DNA from: Pseudoduganella aquatica
Lineage (GTDB): Bacteria; Pseudomonadota; Gammaproteobacteria; Burkholderiales; Burkholderiaceae_D
Assembly: GCF_009857595.1 (NCBI RefSeq)
Contig: NZ_WWCU01000001.1
Coordinates: forward strand, 310,001-374,000
Length of the DNA stretch: 64,000 nt
Direction: 5' to 3'
Shown: piece after piece, positions 1-10,765 of the stretch
How positions within the stretch are numbered: position 1 is the stretch's first letter
Layout: every line of letters starts with the position of its first letter
Translations under genes and position numbers: made by a program
The notes under the pieces: generated by a model
What the model was told of the DNA's origin: nothing
Database searches by the model: none
Seen by the model: only the letters and a program-made list of their open reading frames with translations

Positions 1-624
1 CAGGCCCACACGCTGGCGCTGTCCGCCTCGGACGTGGCGCAGCGCGGCGGCGCAGTGGTCAGCCAGGTGGTCGACACCATGGGCTTGATCAACGCGTCCG
101 CGCACAAAATCGTCGACATCATCGCCGTCATCGACGGCATCGCTTTCCAGACCAATATCCTGGCCTTGAACGCGGCGGTGGAAGCGGCCCGCGCCGGCGA
201 GCAGGGCCGCGGCTTCGCCGTGGTGGCCTCCGAGGTGCGCAATCTGGCCCAGCGCAGCGCGGCGGCGGCGCGCGAAATCAAGGTGCTGATAGGCGATTCG
301 GTGGAAAAAGTGTCCACCGGGGCGCGGCTGGTGAACCAGGCCGGCAGCACCATGGAGGAAATCGTGGTCAACGTGCAGCGCGTGAGCGACATCATCGGCG
401 AGATCACGGCCGCCAGTGTGGAGCAGACCAGCGGCATCGAGCAGATCAACCGCGCCATTTCGCAAATGGACCAGGTGACGCAGCAGAACGCCGCCCTGGT
501 CGAGGAAGCCGCCGCCGCCGCCGCCGCCCTGCAGGACCAGAGCCAGGCGCTGGCCTATGCCGTGAGCGTGTTCCGGCTGGCCGGGCAGCCGTCCCGCCAG
601 CGCGCCCTGGCCGTGCCTTCATAA
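1..624 (+). CDS. Methyl-accepting chemotaxis protein, C-terminal signalling part (5' end outside window)
   Basis: This is the C-terminal 207 residues of a chemoreceptor whose sensor and membrane parts lie before position 1; the frame is open from the first base. The very conserved receptor hairpin tip is present ([20 protein letters not shown], then [15 protein letters not shown]), the part that binds CheA and CheW. It is followed by the returning coiled-coil helix, an Ala-rich stretch ([10 protein letters not shown]) and a short tail ending AVPS. There is no NWETF-like CheR/CheB tether at the C-terminus. Function as an MCP is certain from the hairpin; the ligand cannot be told. Confidence 0.95.
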   Translation, partial: QAHTLALSASDVAQRGGAVVSQVVDTMGLINASAHKIVDIIAVIDGIAFQTNILALNAAVEAARAGEQGRGFAVVASEVRNLAQRSAAAAREIKVLIGDSVEKVSTGARLVNQAGSTMEEIVVNVQRVSDIIGEITAASVEQTSGIEQINRAISQMDQVTQQNAALVEEAAAAAAALQDQSQALAYAVSVFRLAGQPSRQRALAVPS

Positions 625-627
625 AAA

Positions 628-680
628 GGGACAGAGTCGAGCCGATTTTTCCGCGTGGCGGAATAAATGGGGACATAGTG
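628..680. repeat. Left flank of transposase: GGGACA-type repeats and a small hairpin
   Basis: Two copies of a GGGACANAGT motif lie here (GGGACAGAGTC at 628-638 and GGGACATAGTG at 670-680). Between them is a perfect 6-bp hairpin with a 3-nt loop (TTCCGC-gtg-GCGGAA, 649-663). The first copy is an inverted match (10 of 11) to GACTGTGTCCC at 1438-1448 after the transposase gene, so the two look like ends or recognition repeats of the RAYT unit. The hairpin may also end transcription of the chemoreceptor gene. Confidence 0.5.
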
Positions 681-728
681 GAGGGAATGCGGTAGTATCG
701 GGCTTCCAATACTACCTTCCTGCTTGTT

Positions 729-1439
729 ATGGCCCGCTTACCCCGCCTTATCGTCCCTTTCCAGCCCCACCACGTGGTCCAGCGCGGCCTGAACGGCCAG
801 GCCATGTTCCAGGACGCCGACGACTACACGGCCTTCCTCGGCTGGCTGCGCAGCGCCGCCAAAAACTGGAAAGTGGCCGTGCACGCCTATGTATTGACGC
901 CGAACGAGCTGCATTTCCTGCTCACGCCCTGCGACGAGGACGGCCTGGGCCTGATGATGCAGTGGATAGGCCGCTACTACGTGCCCTACTTCAACCAGAA
1001 ATACGGCCGCTCCGGCACGCTGTGGCAGGGCCGCTACAAAACCTCGGTCATCGACGCCGAGACCTATTTGATGAGCAATAGCCGCTATATCGAGTTCCTG
1101 CCGGTGCGCTGCGGGCTGGCGGGGCGGCCGGAGGACTATCCCTGGTCCAGCTACGCCCACCACACCGGCGTGCGCTCCGATCCGGTGGTGACCGACCATG
1201 CCCTGTACTGGGCGCTGGGAAATACCCCCTTCCAGCGCGAAGCCGCCTACCGGGAGCTGGCGGGCGCCGACCTGTCGGCCGAGCAGATCGCCATTGTGGA
1301 GGGGGCCGTGCTCAAAGGCTGGCCGCTGGGTTCGGAGCGCTTCAAGACCGAGCTGCAAAACCGCGTCAAACGCCAGGTATTGCCCGCCAAGCGCGGCCGC
1401 CCGTTCAAGAAAACCGTGCCTGCCGAGAGCGAGGATTGA
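729..1439 (+). CDS. REP-associated tyrosine (Y1/IS200-like) transposase, RAYT family
   Basis: A 236-residue protein of the single-strand Y1 transposase superfamily, domesticated members of which (RAYTs) mobilise REP hairpins. Family features seen are the N-terminal ARLPRLIVP...HHVVQRG start, the core around residues 52-66, the RYIEFLPVRCGL helix that corresponds to the YIE.NPVRAG signature, and YPWSSY. The metal-binding HUH motif is altered: where the family has N-H-V-H-L-L this protein has N-E60-L61-H62-F-L-L, so the first His is Glu. Length is normal and there is no frameshift. There is no clear ribosome site before the ATG. Activity is doubtful because of the changed motif. Confidence 0.9.
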   Translation: MARLPRLIVPFQPHHVVQRGLNGQAMFQDADDYTAFLGWLRSAAKNWKVAVHAYVLTPNELHFLLTPCDEDGLGLMMQWIGRYYVPYFNQKYGRSGTLWQGRYKTSVIDAETYLMSNSRYIEFLPVRCGLAGRPEDYPWSSYAHHTGVRSDPVVTDHALYWALGNTPFQREAAYRELAGADLSAEQIAIVEGAVLKGWPLGSERFKTELQNRVKRQVLPAKRGRPFKKTVPAESED

Positions 1440-1448
1440 CTGTGTCCC
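1438..1448. repeat. Right inverted repeat of the transposase unit
   Basis: GACTGTGTCCC overlaps the stop codon of the transposase gene. Its reverse complement matches GGGACAGAGTC at 628-638 in 10 of 11 positions. No target-site duplication is obvious. Confidence 0.45.
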
Positions 1449-1561
1449 TAATTAATTTTTAAAAGAAGGCATGGTAATTTAATTCGACTCCGACCCTAAT
1501 TGTTCTTGTTGAGTTTTTTTGTGCATTGCACTACTCTGAGCTTTCGATAGTTATCAGCAGT

Positions 1562-1565
1562 GGAG
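1562..1565 (+). promoter_or_regulatory. Ribosome binding site deciding the gltB start
   Basis: GGAG sits 6 nt before ATG 1572. A GTG at 1560 in the same frame overlaps this site, so the ATG is the better start. Confidence 0.7.
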
Positions 1566-1571
1566 AAACGC

Positions 1572-4500
1572 ATGATTTCGCAAGGTTTGTACGACCCAGC
1601 CAATGAACATGATGCCTGCGGCGTCGGTTTTGTCGCCCACATCAAGGGCAATAAGAGCCACTCGATCGTGGAACAGGGTCTGCTGATCCTGAAGAACCTG
1701 GACCACCGGGGTGCGGTCGGCGCGGATGCGCTGATGGGCGACGGCGCCGGCATCCTGATCCAGATCCCGGACCAGTACTACCGCGACGAAATGGCCAAGC
1801 AGGGCGTGGAACTGCCGCCGCCAGGCGAATACGGCGTGGGCATGGTCTTCCTGCCCAAGGAAAACGCGTCCCGCATCGCTTGCGAACAGGAAATCGAGCG
1901 CGCCGTGCGCATCGAAGGCCAGGTCGTGCTGGGCTGGCGCAATGTGCCGGTGGACTACGACATGCCGATGTCGCCCACCGTGCGCGCCAAGGAACCCATC
2001 ATCCGCCAGATCTTCATCGGCCGCGGCCCGGACATCATGGTCACCGACGCGCTGGAGCGCAAACTGTATGTGATCCGCAAATCGTCCGGCCACGCCATCC
2101 AGGCGCTGAAACTGATCCACGGCAAGGAATTCTTCGTGCCGTCGATGTCGGCCCGCACCGTGGTCTACAAAGGCCTGCTGCTGGCCGACCAGGTGGGCGT
2201 CTACTATAAAGACCTGCAGGATCCGCGCTGCATCTCGGCGCTGGCGCTGGTGCACCAGCGTTTCTCCACCAACACCTTCCCGGAATGGCCGCTGGCCCAC
2301 CCTTACCGCCTGATCGCCCACAACGGCGAGATCAACACCGTCAAGGGCAACTTCAACTGGATGCGCGCCCGCGAAGGCGTGATGAAGTCGGCCGTGCTGG
2401 GCGAAGACCTGCAGAAGCTGTTCCCGCTGATCTATGAAGGCCAGTCGGACACCGCCTGCTTCGACAACGCGCTGGAACTGCTGCTGATGGCGGGCTACCC
2501 GCTGGCGCAAGCGATGATGATGATGATCCCCGAGGCGTGGGAAAACCACACCCTGATGGACGACAACCGCAAGGCCTTCTACGAATACCACGCGGCCATG
2601 ATGGAACCATGGGACGGCCCGGCCGCCATGGCCTTCACCGACGGCCGCTACATCGGCGGCACGCTGGACCGGAATGGCCTGCGTCCTGCGCGCTACATCA
2701 TCACCGACGACGATCTGGTGGTCATGGCTTCGGAATCCGGCGTGCTGCCGATTCCCGAGTCGAAAATCATCCAGAAATGGCGTTTGCAGCCGGGCAAGAT
2801 GTTCCTGATCGACCTGGAAGCCGGCCGCATCATCGACGACAAAGAGCTGAAAGACACCTACGCCAACGCCAAGCCCTACAAAGCCTGGATCAACGCGGTG
2901 CGCATCAAGCTCAATGAAATCAAGCTGAGCGAAAGCCAGCAGGCGCACAACCGCATCAAGTACAGCGCCGCGCCGGGCGAGAAGGCCGTCGCGTCCGTGC
3001 TGGACCGCCAGCAAGCCTTCGGCTACACCCAGGAAGACCTGCGCTTCCTGATGGCGCCCATGGCCGCCGCCGGCGAGGAAGCCACCGGCTCCATGGGCAA
3101 TGACTCGCCGCTGGCCGTCATGTCCAACAAGCTCAAGCCGCTGTACAACTACTTCAAGCAGCTGTTCGCTCAGGTGACCAACCCGCCGATCGACCCGATC
3201 CGCGAAGCCATGGTGATGTCGCTGGTGTCCTTCATCGGCCCGAAACCGAACCTGCTGGACACCAACAACGTGAACCCGCCCATGCGCCTGGAAGTGTCGC
3301 AGCCCATCCTGGGCTTCGACGACATGGCCCGCCTGCGCGGCATCTCCCTGCATACCGGCGGCAAGTTCAAGTCCTATGAGCTGAACATCTGCTATCCGCT
3401 GGCCTGGGGCAAGGAAGGCGTGGAAGCCTGCCTGGCCTCGCTGTGCGCGGAAGCCGTGGACGCGGTGAAATCCGGCCACAACATCCTCATCGTGTCGGAC
3501 CGCTCCGTCGGCCCGGACCGCGTGGCGATCCCGGCGCTGCTGGCCACCTCCACCATCCATCAGCACCTGGTGTCGAAAGGCCTGCGCGCCTCGACCGGCC
3601 TGGTGGTGGAAACCGGCTCGGCCCGCGAGACCCACCACTTCGCGCTGCTGGCAGGCTACGGCGCGGAAGCCGTCCATCCCTACCTGGCGATGGAAACGCT
3701 GATGGAGCTGGCGCACGAAATGTCGGGCGACCTGTCCGGCGAGCAAGCCATCTACAACTACACCAAGGCCATCGGCAAGGGCCTGATGAAGGTCATGTCC
3801 AAGATGGGCATCTCGACCTATATGTCCTACTGCGGCGCGCAGATCTTCGAGGCTATCGGCCTGAACAAGTCGCTGGTGGACAAATACTTCAAGGGCACCG
3901 CCTCCAACGTGGAAGGCATCGGCGTGTTCGAAGTGGCGGAAGAAGCGCTGCGCCTGCACAACCTGGCCTTCGGCAACGATCCGCTGCTGAAGGAAGCGCT
4001 GGACGCGGGCGGCGAATACGCCTTCCGCATCCGCGGCGAAGACCACCTGTGGACCCCGGACGCGATCGCCAAGCTGCAGCACTCGACCCGCTCGAACAGC
4101 TACTCGACCTATAAAGAGTACGCGCAAATCATCAACGACCAGACCAAGCGCCACCTGACGCTGCGCGGCCTGTTCGAGTTCAAGCTGGACCCGACCAAAG
4201 CCATCCCGCTGGACGAAGTGGAGCCGGCCAAGGAAATCGTCAAGCGCTTCGCCACCGGCGCCATGTCGCTGGGCTCGATCTCGACCGAAGCGCACGCCAC
4301 GCTGGCCGTGGCGATGAACCGCATCGGCGGCAAGTCGAACACCGGCGAAGGCGGCGAGGATCCGGCGCGCTACACCCGCGAACTGAAGGGCATCCCGATC
4401 AAGCAGGGCGAAACCATGGCGTCCGTGGTGGGCAAAGAGCAGATCGTGGTCGACATTCCGCTGCAGGAAGGCGACTCCATGCGTTCGCGCATCAAGCAGG

Positions 4501-6293
4501 TGGCGTCGGGCCGCTTCGGCGTTACCGCCGAGTACCTGAACTCGGCCGACCAGATCCAGATCAAGATGGCGCAGGGCGCCAAGCCGGGCGAGGGCGGCCA
4601 GCTGCCGGGCCATAAAGTGTCGGAATACATCGCCCAGCTGCGCTTCTCGGTGCCGGGCGTGGGCCTGATTTCGCCGCCGCCGCACCACGACATCTACTCG
4701 ATCGAAGATCTGGCACAGCTGATCCACGACCTGAAGAACGTCAATCCGCGCGCGTCGATCTCGGTCAAGCTGGTGTCGGAAGTCGGTATCGGCACCGTTG
4801 CCGCGGGCGTGACCAAGGCCAAGGCCGACCACGTGGTCGTCGCTGGCCATGACGGCGGCACCGGCGCTTCGCCGCTGTCCTCGGTCAAGCACGCCGGCAC
4901 CCCATGGGAGCTGGGCCTGGCTGAAACCCAGCAGACGCTGGTGCTGAACGGCCTGCGCAGCCGCATCCGCGTCCAGGCCGACGGCCAGATGCGTACCGGC
5001 CGCGACGTGGTCATCGCCGCCATGCTGGGCGCCGACGAGATCGGCTTCGCCACCGCGCCGCTGGTGGTGGAAGGCTGCATCATGATGCGCAAATGCCACC
5101 TGAACACCTGCCCGGTGGGCGTGGCCACGCAGGATCCCGTGCTGCGCGCCAAGTTCCAGGGCAAGCCCGAGTACGTGGTGAACTACTTCTTCTTCGTTGC
5201 CGAAGAAGCGCGCCAGCTGATGGCCCAGCTGGGCATCCGCAGCTACGACGAGCTGATCGGCCGCGTCGACCTGCTGGACAAGTCCAAAGCCATCACGCAC
5301 TGGAAGGCGCAGGGCCTGGACTTCAGCAACATCTTCTACCAGCCGCAAGTGCAGAACAACCAGGCCATCCGCCACGTGGAAGACCAGGACCACGGCCTGG
5401 ACAAGGCGCTGGACCACAAGCTGATCGCGCAAGCCAAGGCCGCGCTGGAGAAGGGCGAACGCGTGTCCTTCATCTCGCCGGTGAAGAACCTGAACCGCAC
5501 CGTGGGCACCATGCTGTCGGGCGAAGTGGCCAAGCGCTACGGCCACGCCGGCCTGCCGGACGACACCATCCACATCCAGCTGCAAGGCACGGCCGGCCAG
5601 TCCGCCGCCGCCTTCCTGGCGCACGGCATTACGCTGGACCTGGTGGGCGAGGGCAACGACTACGTGGGCAAGGGCTTGTCGGGCGGCCGCATCATCGTGC
5701 GTCCAAACACCGAGTTCCGCGGCTGGGCCGTGAACAACATCATCATTGGCAACACCGTGCTGTACGGCGCGATTGCCGGCGAAGCCTTCTTCAACGGCGT
5801 GGCCGGTGAACGCTTCGCGGTGCGCAACTCCGGCGCCACCACGGTGGTCGAAGGCGTGGGCGACCACGGCTGCGAATACATGACCGGCGGCACCGTGGTG
5901 GTGCTGGGCGCCACCGGCCGCAACTTCGCGGCGGGCATGTCGGGCGGCATCGCCTATGTGTACGATCCGGACGGCGATTTCGCGCAGAAGTGCAACCCGT
6001 CCATGGTCAGCCTGGAAGCCGTGCTGCCTGCCTCCGAGCAGAAGCTGGACCAGAAGACCTGGCACGCGCAGCACCGCGACGGCGAGGCCGAGGCGGACGA
6101 GGTCATCCTCAAGCGCCTGATCGAGCGCCACTTCAAGCACACCGGCAGCACCCGTGCCCGCCTGTTGCTCGACAACTGGGCCGAAGGCCGCGCCAAGTTC
6201 GTGAAAGTGTTCCCGAACGAGTACAAGCGCGCGCTGATCGAGATGGCTGAGAACGCAGCCCTGGAAATGGAAACCCAGGCCATCGCTGCCTGA
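1572..6293 (+). CDS. gltB: Glutamate synthase (NADPH) large subunit
   Basis: The 1573-residue alpha subunit of GOGAT takes the amide ammonia of glutamine and makes glutamate from 2-oxoglutarate. The N-terminal glutaminase nucleophile is Cys16 in DACGVGF; in the family it becomes residue 1 after propeptide removal. The central and FMN domains follow. The [3Fe-4S] ligands are visible at about residues 1169-1180 (C-x5-C-x4-C in [12 protein letters not shown]). The C-terminal beta-helix domain has the usual glycine repeats ([19 protein letters not shown]). Length is normal for the family. The ATG at 1572 is chosen because GGAG lies 6 nt before it. gltD follows after 24 bp, so the two form an operon. 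Confidence 0.98.
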   Translation: MISQGLYDPANEHDACGVGFVAHIKGNKSHSIVEQGLLILKNLDHRGAVGADALMGDGAGILIQIPDQYYRDEMAKQGVELPPPGEYGVGMVFLPKENASRIACEQEIERAVRIEGQVVLGWRNVPVDYDMPMSPTVRAKEPIIRQIFIGRGPDIMVTDALERKLYVIRKSSGHAIQALKLIHGKEFFVPSMSARTVVYKGLLLADQVGVYYKDLQDPRCISALALVHQRFSTNTFPEWPLAHPYRLIAHNGEINTVKGNFNWMRAREGVMKSAVLGEDLQKLFPLIYEGQSDTACFDNALELLLMAGYPLAQAMMMMIPEAWENHTLMDDNRKAFYEYHAAMMEPWDGPAAMAFTDGRYIGGTLDRNGLRPARYIITDDDLVVMASESGVLPIPESKIIQKWRLQPGKMFLIDLEAGRIIDDKELKDTYANAKPYKAWINAVRIKLNEIKLSESQQAHNRIKYSAAPGEKAVASVLDRQQAFGYTQEDLRFLMAPMAAAGEEATGSMGNDSPLAVMSNKLKPLYNYFKQLFAQVTNPPIDPIREAMVMSLVSFIGPKPNLLDTNNVNPPMRLEVSQPILGFDDMARLRGISLHTGGKFKSYELNICYPLAWGKEGVEACLASLCAEAVDAVKSGHNILIVSDRSVGPDRVAIPALLATSTIHQHLVSKGLRASTGLVVETGSARETHHFALLAGYGAEAVHPYLAMETLMELAHEMSGDLSGEQAIYNYTKAIGKGLMKVMSKMGISTYMSYCGAQIFEAIGLNKSLVDKYFKGTASNVEGIGVFEVAEEALRLHNLAFGNDPLLKEALDAGGEYAFRIRGEDHLWTPDAIAKLQHSTRSNSYSTYKEYAQIINDQTKRHLTLRGLFEFKLDPTKAIPLDEVEPAKEIVKRFATGAMSLGSISTEAHATLAVAMNRIGGKSNTGEGGEDPARYTRELKGIPIKQGETMASVVGKEQIVVDIPLQEGDSMRSRIKQVASGRFGVTAEYLNSADQIQIKMAQGAKPGEGGQLPGHKVSEYIAQLRFSVPGVGLISPPPHHDIYSIEDLAQLIHDLKNVNPRASISVKLVSEVGIGTVAAGVTKAKADHVVVAGHDGGTGASPLSSVKHAGTPWELGLAETQQTLVLNGLRSRIRVQADGQMRTGRDVVIAAMLGADEIGFATAPLVVEGCIMMRKCHLNTCPVGVATQDPVLRAKFQGKPEYVVNYFFFVAEEARQLMAQLGIRSYDELIGRVDLLDKSKAITHWKAQGLDFSNIFYQPQVQNNQAIRHVEDQDHGLDKALDHKLIAQAKAALEKGERVSFISPVKNLNRTVGTMLSGEVAKRYGHAGLPDDTIHIQLQGTAGQSAAAFLAHGITLDLVGEGNDYVGKGLSGGRIIVRPNTEFRGWAVNNIIIGNTVLYGAIAGEAFFNGVAGERFAVRNSGATTVVEGVGDHGCEYMTGGTVVVLGATGRNFAAGMSGGIAYVYDPDGDFAQKCNPSMVSLEAVLPASEQKLDQKTWHAQHRDGEAEADEVILKRLIERHFKHTGSTRARLLLDNWAEGRAKFVKVFPNEYKRALIEMAENAALEMETQAIAA

Positions 6294-6317
6294 TCTGGAC
6301 AAGAATAAGGAAACATC

Positions 6318-7781
<1,464 letters not shown>

Positions 7782-7806
7782 TTCCCAAGTAGTGGTTTTC
7801 ACTCCC

Positions 7807-7849
7807 ACCGGAGCACGACGGGCGATCCTCGTTGGCTCCGGTTTTTTTT
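7807..7849 (+). terminator. Rho-independent terminator of gltBD
   Basis: ACCGGAGC (7807-7814) pairs with GCTCCGGT (7835-7842), an inner ACGA/TCGT pair extends the stem, and a run of T follows. The T run overlaps the 3' end of the convergent toxin gene by two bases. Confidence 0.9.
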
Positions 7850-8189
7850 ATAGCCGCAGCAGGGTTTTGATTTTGGCGCGGATCTGGCCCATCTCGGCGG
7901 CGCTGGCCTTGCCTTTATGTTCCGCCTTGCGGGTCTGCCAGTCCACGTTTTTTACCTGGTCCGCCAGTGCGGCGCCGGTTGCGCCCATGCCGGTCAGGGC
8001 GACTTCAAATGGATAGCCTTTGATTTGACTGGTGACCGGCACGCAGACCAGCAAGCCGGCGCGCAGATTGTAGGATTTTGGCGACAGGACGACGGCAGGG
8101 CGGCGGCCGGCCTGTTCGTGGCCGCTTTGCGGGGTGAAGTTCATCCAGACGATGTCGCCTTCGTCCGGGACGTAGGCGGTGCCGGTCAC
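7848..8189 (-). CDS. MazF/PemK-type toxin endoribonuclease
   Basis: A 113-residue protein of the MazF/PemK/ChpB family, which cleaves mRNA at short sequences unless held by its antitoxin. The family N-terminus is clear: PDEGDIVWMNFTPQSGHEQ then GRRPAVVLSP. The next strand, LLVCVPVTSQIKGYPFEV, and the D-x-V-K-x-VDW motif (DQVKNVDWQTRKAE) also fit. It overlaps the antitoxin gene by 4 bp (ATGA type), so translation is probably coupled. Its stop codon lies on the gltBD terminator. It is closest in look to the ChpB/MazF branch; which RNA sequence it cuts cannot be told. Confidence 0.93.
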   Translation of the reverse strand: MTGTAYVPDEGDIVWMNFTPQSGHEQAGRRPAVVLSPKSYNLRAGLLVCVPVTSQIKGYPFEVALTGMGATGAALADQVKNVDWQTRKAEHKGKASAAEMGQIRAKIKTLLRL

Positions 8190-8428
8190 AGCAGCTCTTT
8201 GCCTTGCGGCGCGCCGGTATCGACCTCGCCGTGGCGGTTTTCCGGCGTGATGCCTTCAAGCAGGTCATCAAGCAGATAGATGGGCGCCGCCGCTTCGATA
8301 ATGACGCGCCCATGCTCAGCGCGCACGTCAACGGCTTGGTCGACTGCCAGATTGGCGGCTTCCATCACCGCTGCGGGCAACCGGACCGCCGTGCTGTTGC
8401 CCCACTTCTTGAGTACTTGCCTTGCCAT
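8186..8428 (-). CDS. MazE/AbrB-type antitoxin
   Basis: An 80-residue antitoxin. The SpoVT/AbrB-like DNA-binding fold is at the N-terminus (VLKKWGNSTAVRLPAAVMEAANL), the classical MazE start. The acidic, flexible C-terminus (LLDDLLEGITPENRHGEVD) is the part that usually wraps the toxin. An AGGAG ribosome site lies just before the ATG (8432-8436 on the plus-strand numbering). It is the first gene of the pair and probably represses its own promoter at 8464-8492 together with the toxin. Confidence 0.92.
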   Translation of the reverse strand: MARQVLKKWGNSTAVRLPAAVMEAANLAVDQAVDVRAEHGRVIIEAAAPIYLLDDLLEGITPENRHGEVDTGAPQGKELL

Positions 8429-8463
8429 GGCATCGCTCCTGTAGAAACAGATGTAGATACTTC

Positions 8464-8492
8464 AGTGTAGGCCATGGCCGCAGCGAGATCAA
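8464..8492 (-). promoter_or_regulatory. Probable promoter of the mazEF-like pair
   Basis: Read on the minus strand: -35 TTGATC (8492-8487), a 17-bp spacer, then -10 TACACT (8469-8464), placing the start near 8457. Plus-strand TGTAG repeats at 8440, 8452 and 8466 overlap the promoter and leader and could be binding sites for the antitoxin. Confidence 0.5.
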
Positions 8493-8505
8493 ACAGCGCT
8501 CGCTG

Positions 8506-8522
8506 TTGCTGCGTTGCAGCAA
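8506..8522. repeat. Perfect inverted repeat between mazE and mlaF
   Basis: TTGCTGC-gtt-GCAGCAA, a 7-bp stem with a 3-nt loop, lies in the divergent region between the toxin-antitoxin pair and mlaF. It could be an operator or a small hairpin; no T run follows. Confidence 0.4.
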
Positions 8523-8634
8523 TTCACATGCCTTTCCAGATGTGTTGCTGACTTTCTGGTTATTAATGTTGTATTATTTGCCTCTTGTCTCCCTCTCCCG
8601 GAGGAGCTCTCAGCAGAGGTTGGCGTTTCTGCAC

Positions 8635-8640
8635 TACAAT
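8635..8640 (+). promoter_or_regulatory. Candidate -10 box for the mla operon
   Basis: TACAAT lies 15 bp before the proposed mlaF GTG start. No convincing -35 box was seen at the usual distance, so this is a weak call. Confidence 0.3.
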
Positions 8641-8655
8641 ACGGGATTCAAAAAA

Positions 8656-9471
8656 GTGAGCGTGGTCGTGCCGAATCTAGTCGAAATCCGTGATTTACAC
8701 TTCTCCTATGGAAAAAGGTCCATCCTGTCGGGCCTCCAGATGGACTTCCCGCGCGGGAAGGTGGTGGCGGTGATGGGCGGCTCCGGCAGCGGCAAAACCA
8801 CGGTGCTGCGCCTGATCGGCGGCCAGATCCGCCCGTCCAAGGGCCACGTGTCGGTGGACGGCCAGATTGTTCACAAACTGAAGACCGACGACCTGTATCT
8901 GCTGCGCCGCAAAATGGGCATGCTGTTCCAGCACGGCGCGCTGTTTACCGACCTTTCCGTGTACGAAAACGTGGCCTTCCCGCTGCGCGAGCACACCGAC
9001 CTGCCGGAAGAACTGATACGCGACCTGGTGCTGATGAAGCTGCACGCCGTGGGCCTGCGCAACGCCGCCAAGCTCAAGCCGGGCGAGATCTCCGGCGGCA
9101 TGGCGCGCCGCGTGGCCCTGGCGCGCTCCATCGCGCTGGACCCGCAACTGATTATGTACGATGAGCCGTTCGCCGGCCTGGACCCGATATCGATGGGCGT
9201 GACCGCCAACCTGATCCGCAACCTGAACGACGCGCTCGGCTCGACCACCATCCTGGTCTCGCACGACGTGAAGGAATCCTTCCACATCGCCGACCACGTG
9301 TATTTCCTGTCGCAAGGCAAAATCGTCGCGCACGGCACGCCGGACGAGATGATGGCCTCCTCCGACCCCTACGTGAAGCAGTTCGTGCACGCCGAGGCCG
9401 ACGGCCCCGTGCCCTTCCACTACCCGGGCAAGTCCCTGGCGGCCGATCTCGGCCTGAAGGAGCGCGCATGA
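8656..9471 (+). CDS. mlaF: Phospholipid ABC transporter ATPase MlaF
   Basis: ATPase of the Mla complex, which moves phospholipids between the inner membrane and the periplasmic carrier MlaC to keep the outer membrane asymmetric. Walker A is GGSGSGKTT, the signature is EISGGMARRVALARS and Walker B is LIMYDEPFAGLD, followed by the switch region LVSHD. The frame is open far upstream, but homology begins at VPNLVEIRDLHFSYG. GTG 8656 gives 271 residues, the usual MlaF size; GTG 8662 or 8668 are possible. It overlaps mlaE by 4 bp. Confidence 0.95.
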   Translation: MSVVVPNLVEIRDLHFSYGKRSILSGLQMDFPRGKVVAVMGGSGSGKTTVLRLIGGQIRPSKGHVSVDGQIVHKLKTDDLYLLRRKMGMLFQHGALFTDLSVYENVAFPLREHTDLPEELIRDLVLMKLHAVGLRNAAKLKPGEISGGMARRVALARSIALDPQLIMYDEPFAGLDPISMGVTANLIRNLNDALGSTTILVSHDVKESFHIADHVYFLSQGKIVAHGTPDEMMASSDPYVKQFVHAEADGPVPFHYPGKSLAADLGLKERA

Positions 9472-10250
9472 TCGCCGGCCTGCTGGAGCGCCTGGGCATC
9501 TGGGTACGCGAACACATCGAAGGCGTCGGCTACGCGACACGCACCTTCTTCTACATGCTGGGCGTGTCGCCCGGCCTGCTGCGCCGTCCGCGCCTCATCA
9601 TCGAGCAATTGCACTTCATCGGCAATTATTCCATGCTCATCATCACGCTGTCCGGCCTCTTCGTCGGCATGGTGCTGGGCCTGCAGGGCTATTACACGCT
9701 GAACAAATACGGCGCCGAGCAGTCGCTCGGCCTGCTGGTGGCGCTGGGCCTGACGCGCGAACTGGGGCCGGTCATCACCGCGCTGCTGTTCGCCGGCCGC
9801 GCCGGCACCTCGCTGACGGCGGAGATCGGCCTGATGAAGGCCGGCGAGCAGCTGTCGGCCATGGAAATGATGGCGGTCAACCCCGTGCAGCGCGTGCTGG
9901 CGCCCCGTTTCTGGGCCGGCGTGATCGCCGTGCCGGTGCTGGCGTCCATTTTCAGCGCCGTGGGCATCTTCGGCGGCTACCTGGTCGGCGTGCAGCTGAT
10001 CGGCGTGGACGAAGGCGCGTTCTGGTCGCAAATGCAGGGCGGCGTGGATATCTGGAAAGACGTGTTCAACGGTTTCGCCAAGAGCATCGTGTTTGGCGTG
10101 GCCATCACCTTCATTTCGCTGTACCAGGGCTATGAGGCCCGCCCCACGCCGGAAGACGTGGCCGGCGCCACCACCCGCACCGTGGTGATTTCGTCCCTGA
10201 TGATCTGGTGGCTGGACTTCATGCTGACGGCTTTGATGTTTAGCAAATAA
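9468..10250 (+). CDS. mlaE: Phospholipid ABC transporter permease MlaE
   Basis: A 260-residue inner-membrane permease of the Mla system. It has several hydrophobic helices and the family core LTRELGPVITALLFAGRAGTS, with EIGLMKAGEQLSAMEMMAVNP after it. The ATG overlaps the mlaF stop (ATGA), so the two are translationally coupled. The length fits MlaE proteins. Confidence 0.96.
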   Translation: MIAGLLERLGIWVREHIEGVGYATRTFFYMLGVSPGLLRRPRLIIEQLHFIGNYSMLIITLSGLFVGMVLGLQGYYTLNKYGAEQSLGLLVALGLTRELGPVITALLFAGRAGTSLTAEIGLMKAGEQLSAMEMMAVNPVQRVLAPRFWAGVIAVPVLASIFSAVGIFGGYLVGVQLIGVDEGAFWSQMQGGVDIWKDVFNGFAKSIVFGVAITFISLYQGYEARPTPEDVAGATTRTVVISSLMIWWLDFMLTALMFSK

Positions 10251-10294
10251 CGGCACCGTGCGCCGAAGAAATAAAAACAAGTTAGGATAGTGTT

Positions 10295-10765
10295 ATGCAA
10301 CGTAAATCTCTGGATCTGTGGGTGGGTTTGTTTGTCGTGCTGGGCGTGGCCGCACTGGCCTTCCTGGCGCTCAAGGCCGGCAATGCGAGTTCGCTGTCGT
10401 TCGCCCCGACATATGAAGTGACCGCCAAGTTCGACAATATCGGCAGCCTGCGCGAGCAGGCCGCAGTCAAGGCGTCCGGCGTGGTGGTGGGCCGCGTGGC
10501 CCGCATCCGCTTCGACGACAAGTCCTATAAAGCGCTGGTGACCCTGAATATGGAAACCGGCTACGCCTTCCCGAAAGACAGCTCGGCCAAGATCCTGACG
10601 GCCGGCCTGCTGGGCGAGCAATATATCGGCATCGAAGCCGGCGGCGACACCAACAACCTGGTGGCGGGCGACAAGATCGCGCGCACCCAGTCGGCCGCCG
10701 TGCTGGAAGACCTGATCAACCAATTCATCTACAGCAAAGCAGCTGAAGGAAAGGATGGCAAATAA
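10295..10765 (+). CDS. mlaD: Mla complex substrate-binding MCE protein MlaD
   Basis: A 156-residue protein with one N-terminal membrane helix (LWVGLFVVLGVAALAFLAL) and a single MCE domain (YEVTAKFDNIGSLREQAAVK, then GVVVGRVARI). The MlaD hexamer forms the periplasmic ring through which lipid passes. The 44-bp gap after mlaE holds no separate signal. Its end overlaps the start chosen for mlaA by 11 bp. Confidence 0.96.
   Translation: MQRKSLDLWVGLFVVLGVAALAFLALKAGNASSLSFAPTYEVTAKFDNIGSLREQAAVKASGVVVGRVARIRFDDKSYKALVTLNMETGYAFPKDSSAKILTAGLLGEQYIGIEAGGDTNNLVAGDKIARTQSAAVLEDLINQFIYSKAAEGKDGK

Noticed and set aside
1521-1553. A sigma-54 or strong sigma-70 promoter before gltB
   Set aside because: GTGCA-t-TGCAC is a small palindrome but neither the GG-N10-GC pattern nor a good -35/-10 pair was found.
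625-1571. A complete insertion sequence with target-site duplication
   Set aside because: The inverted repeats are short and imperfect and no duplicated flank could be seen; it fits a RAYT unit better.
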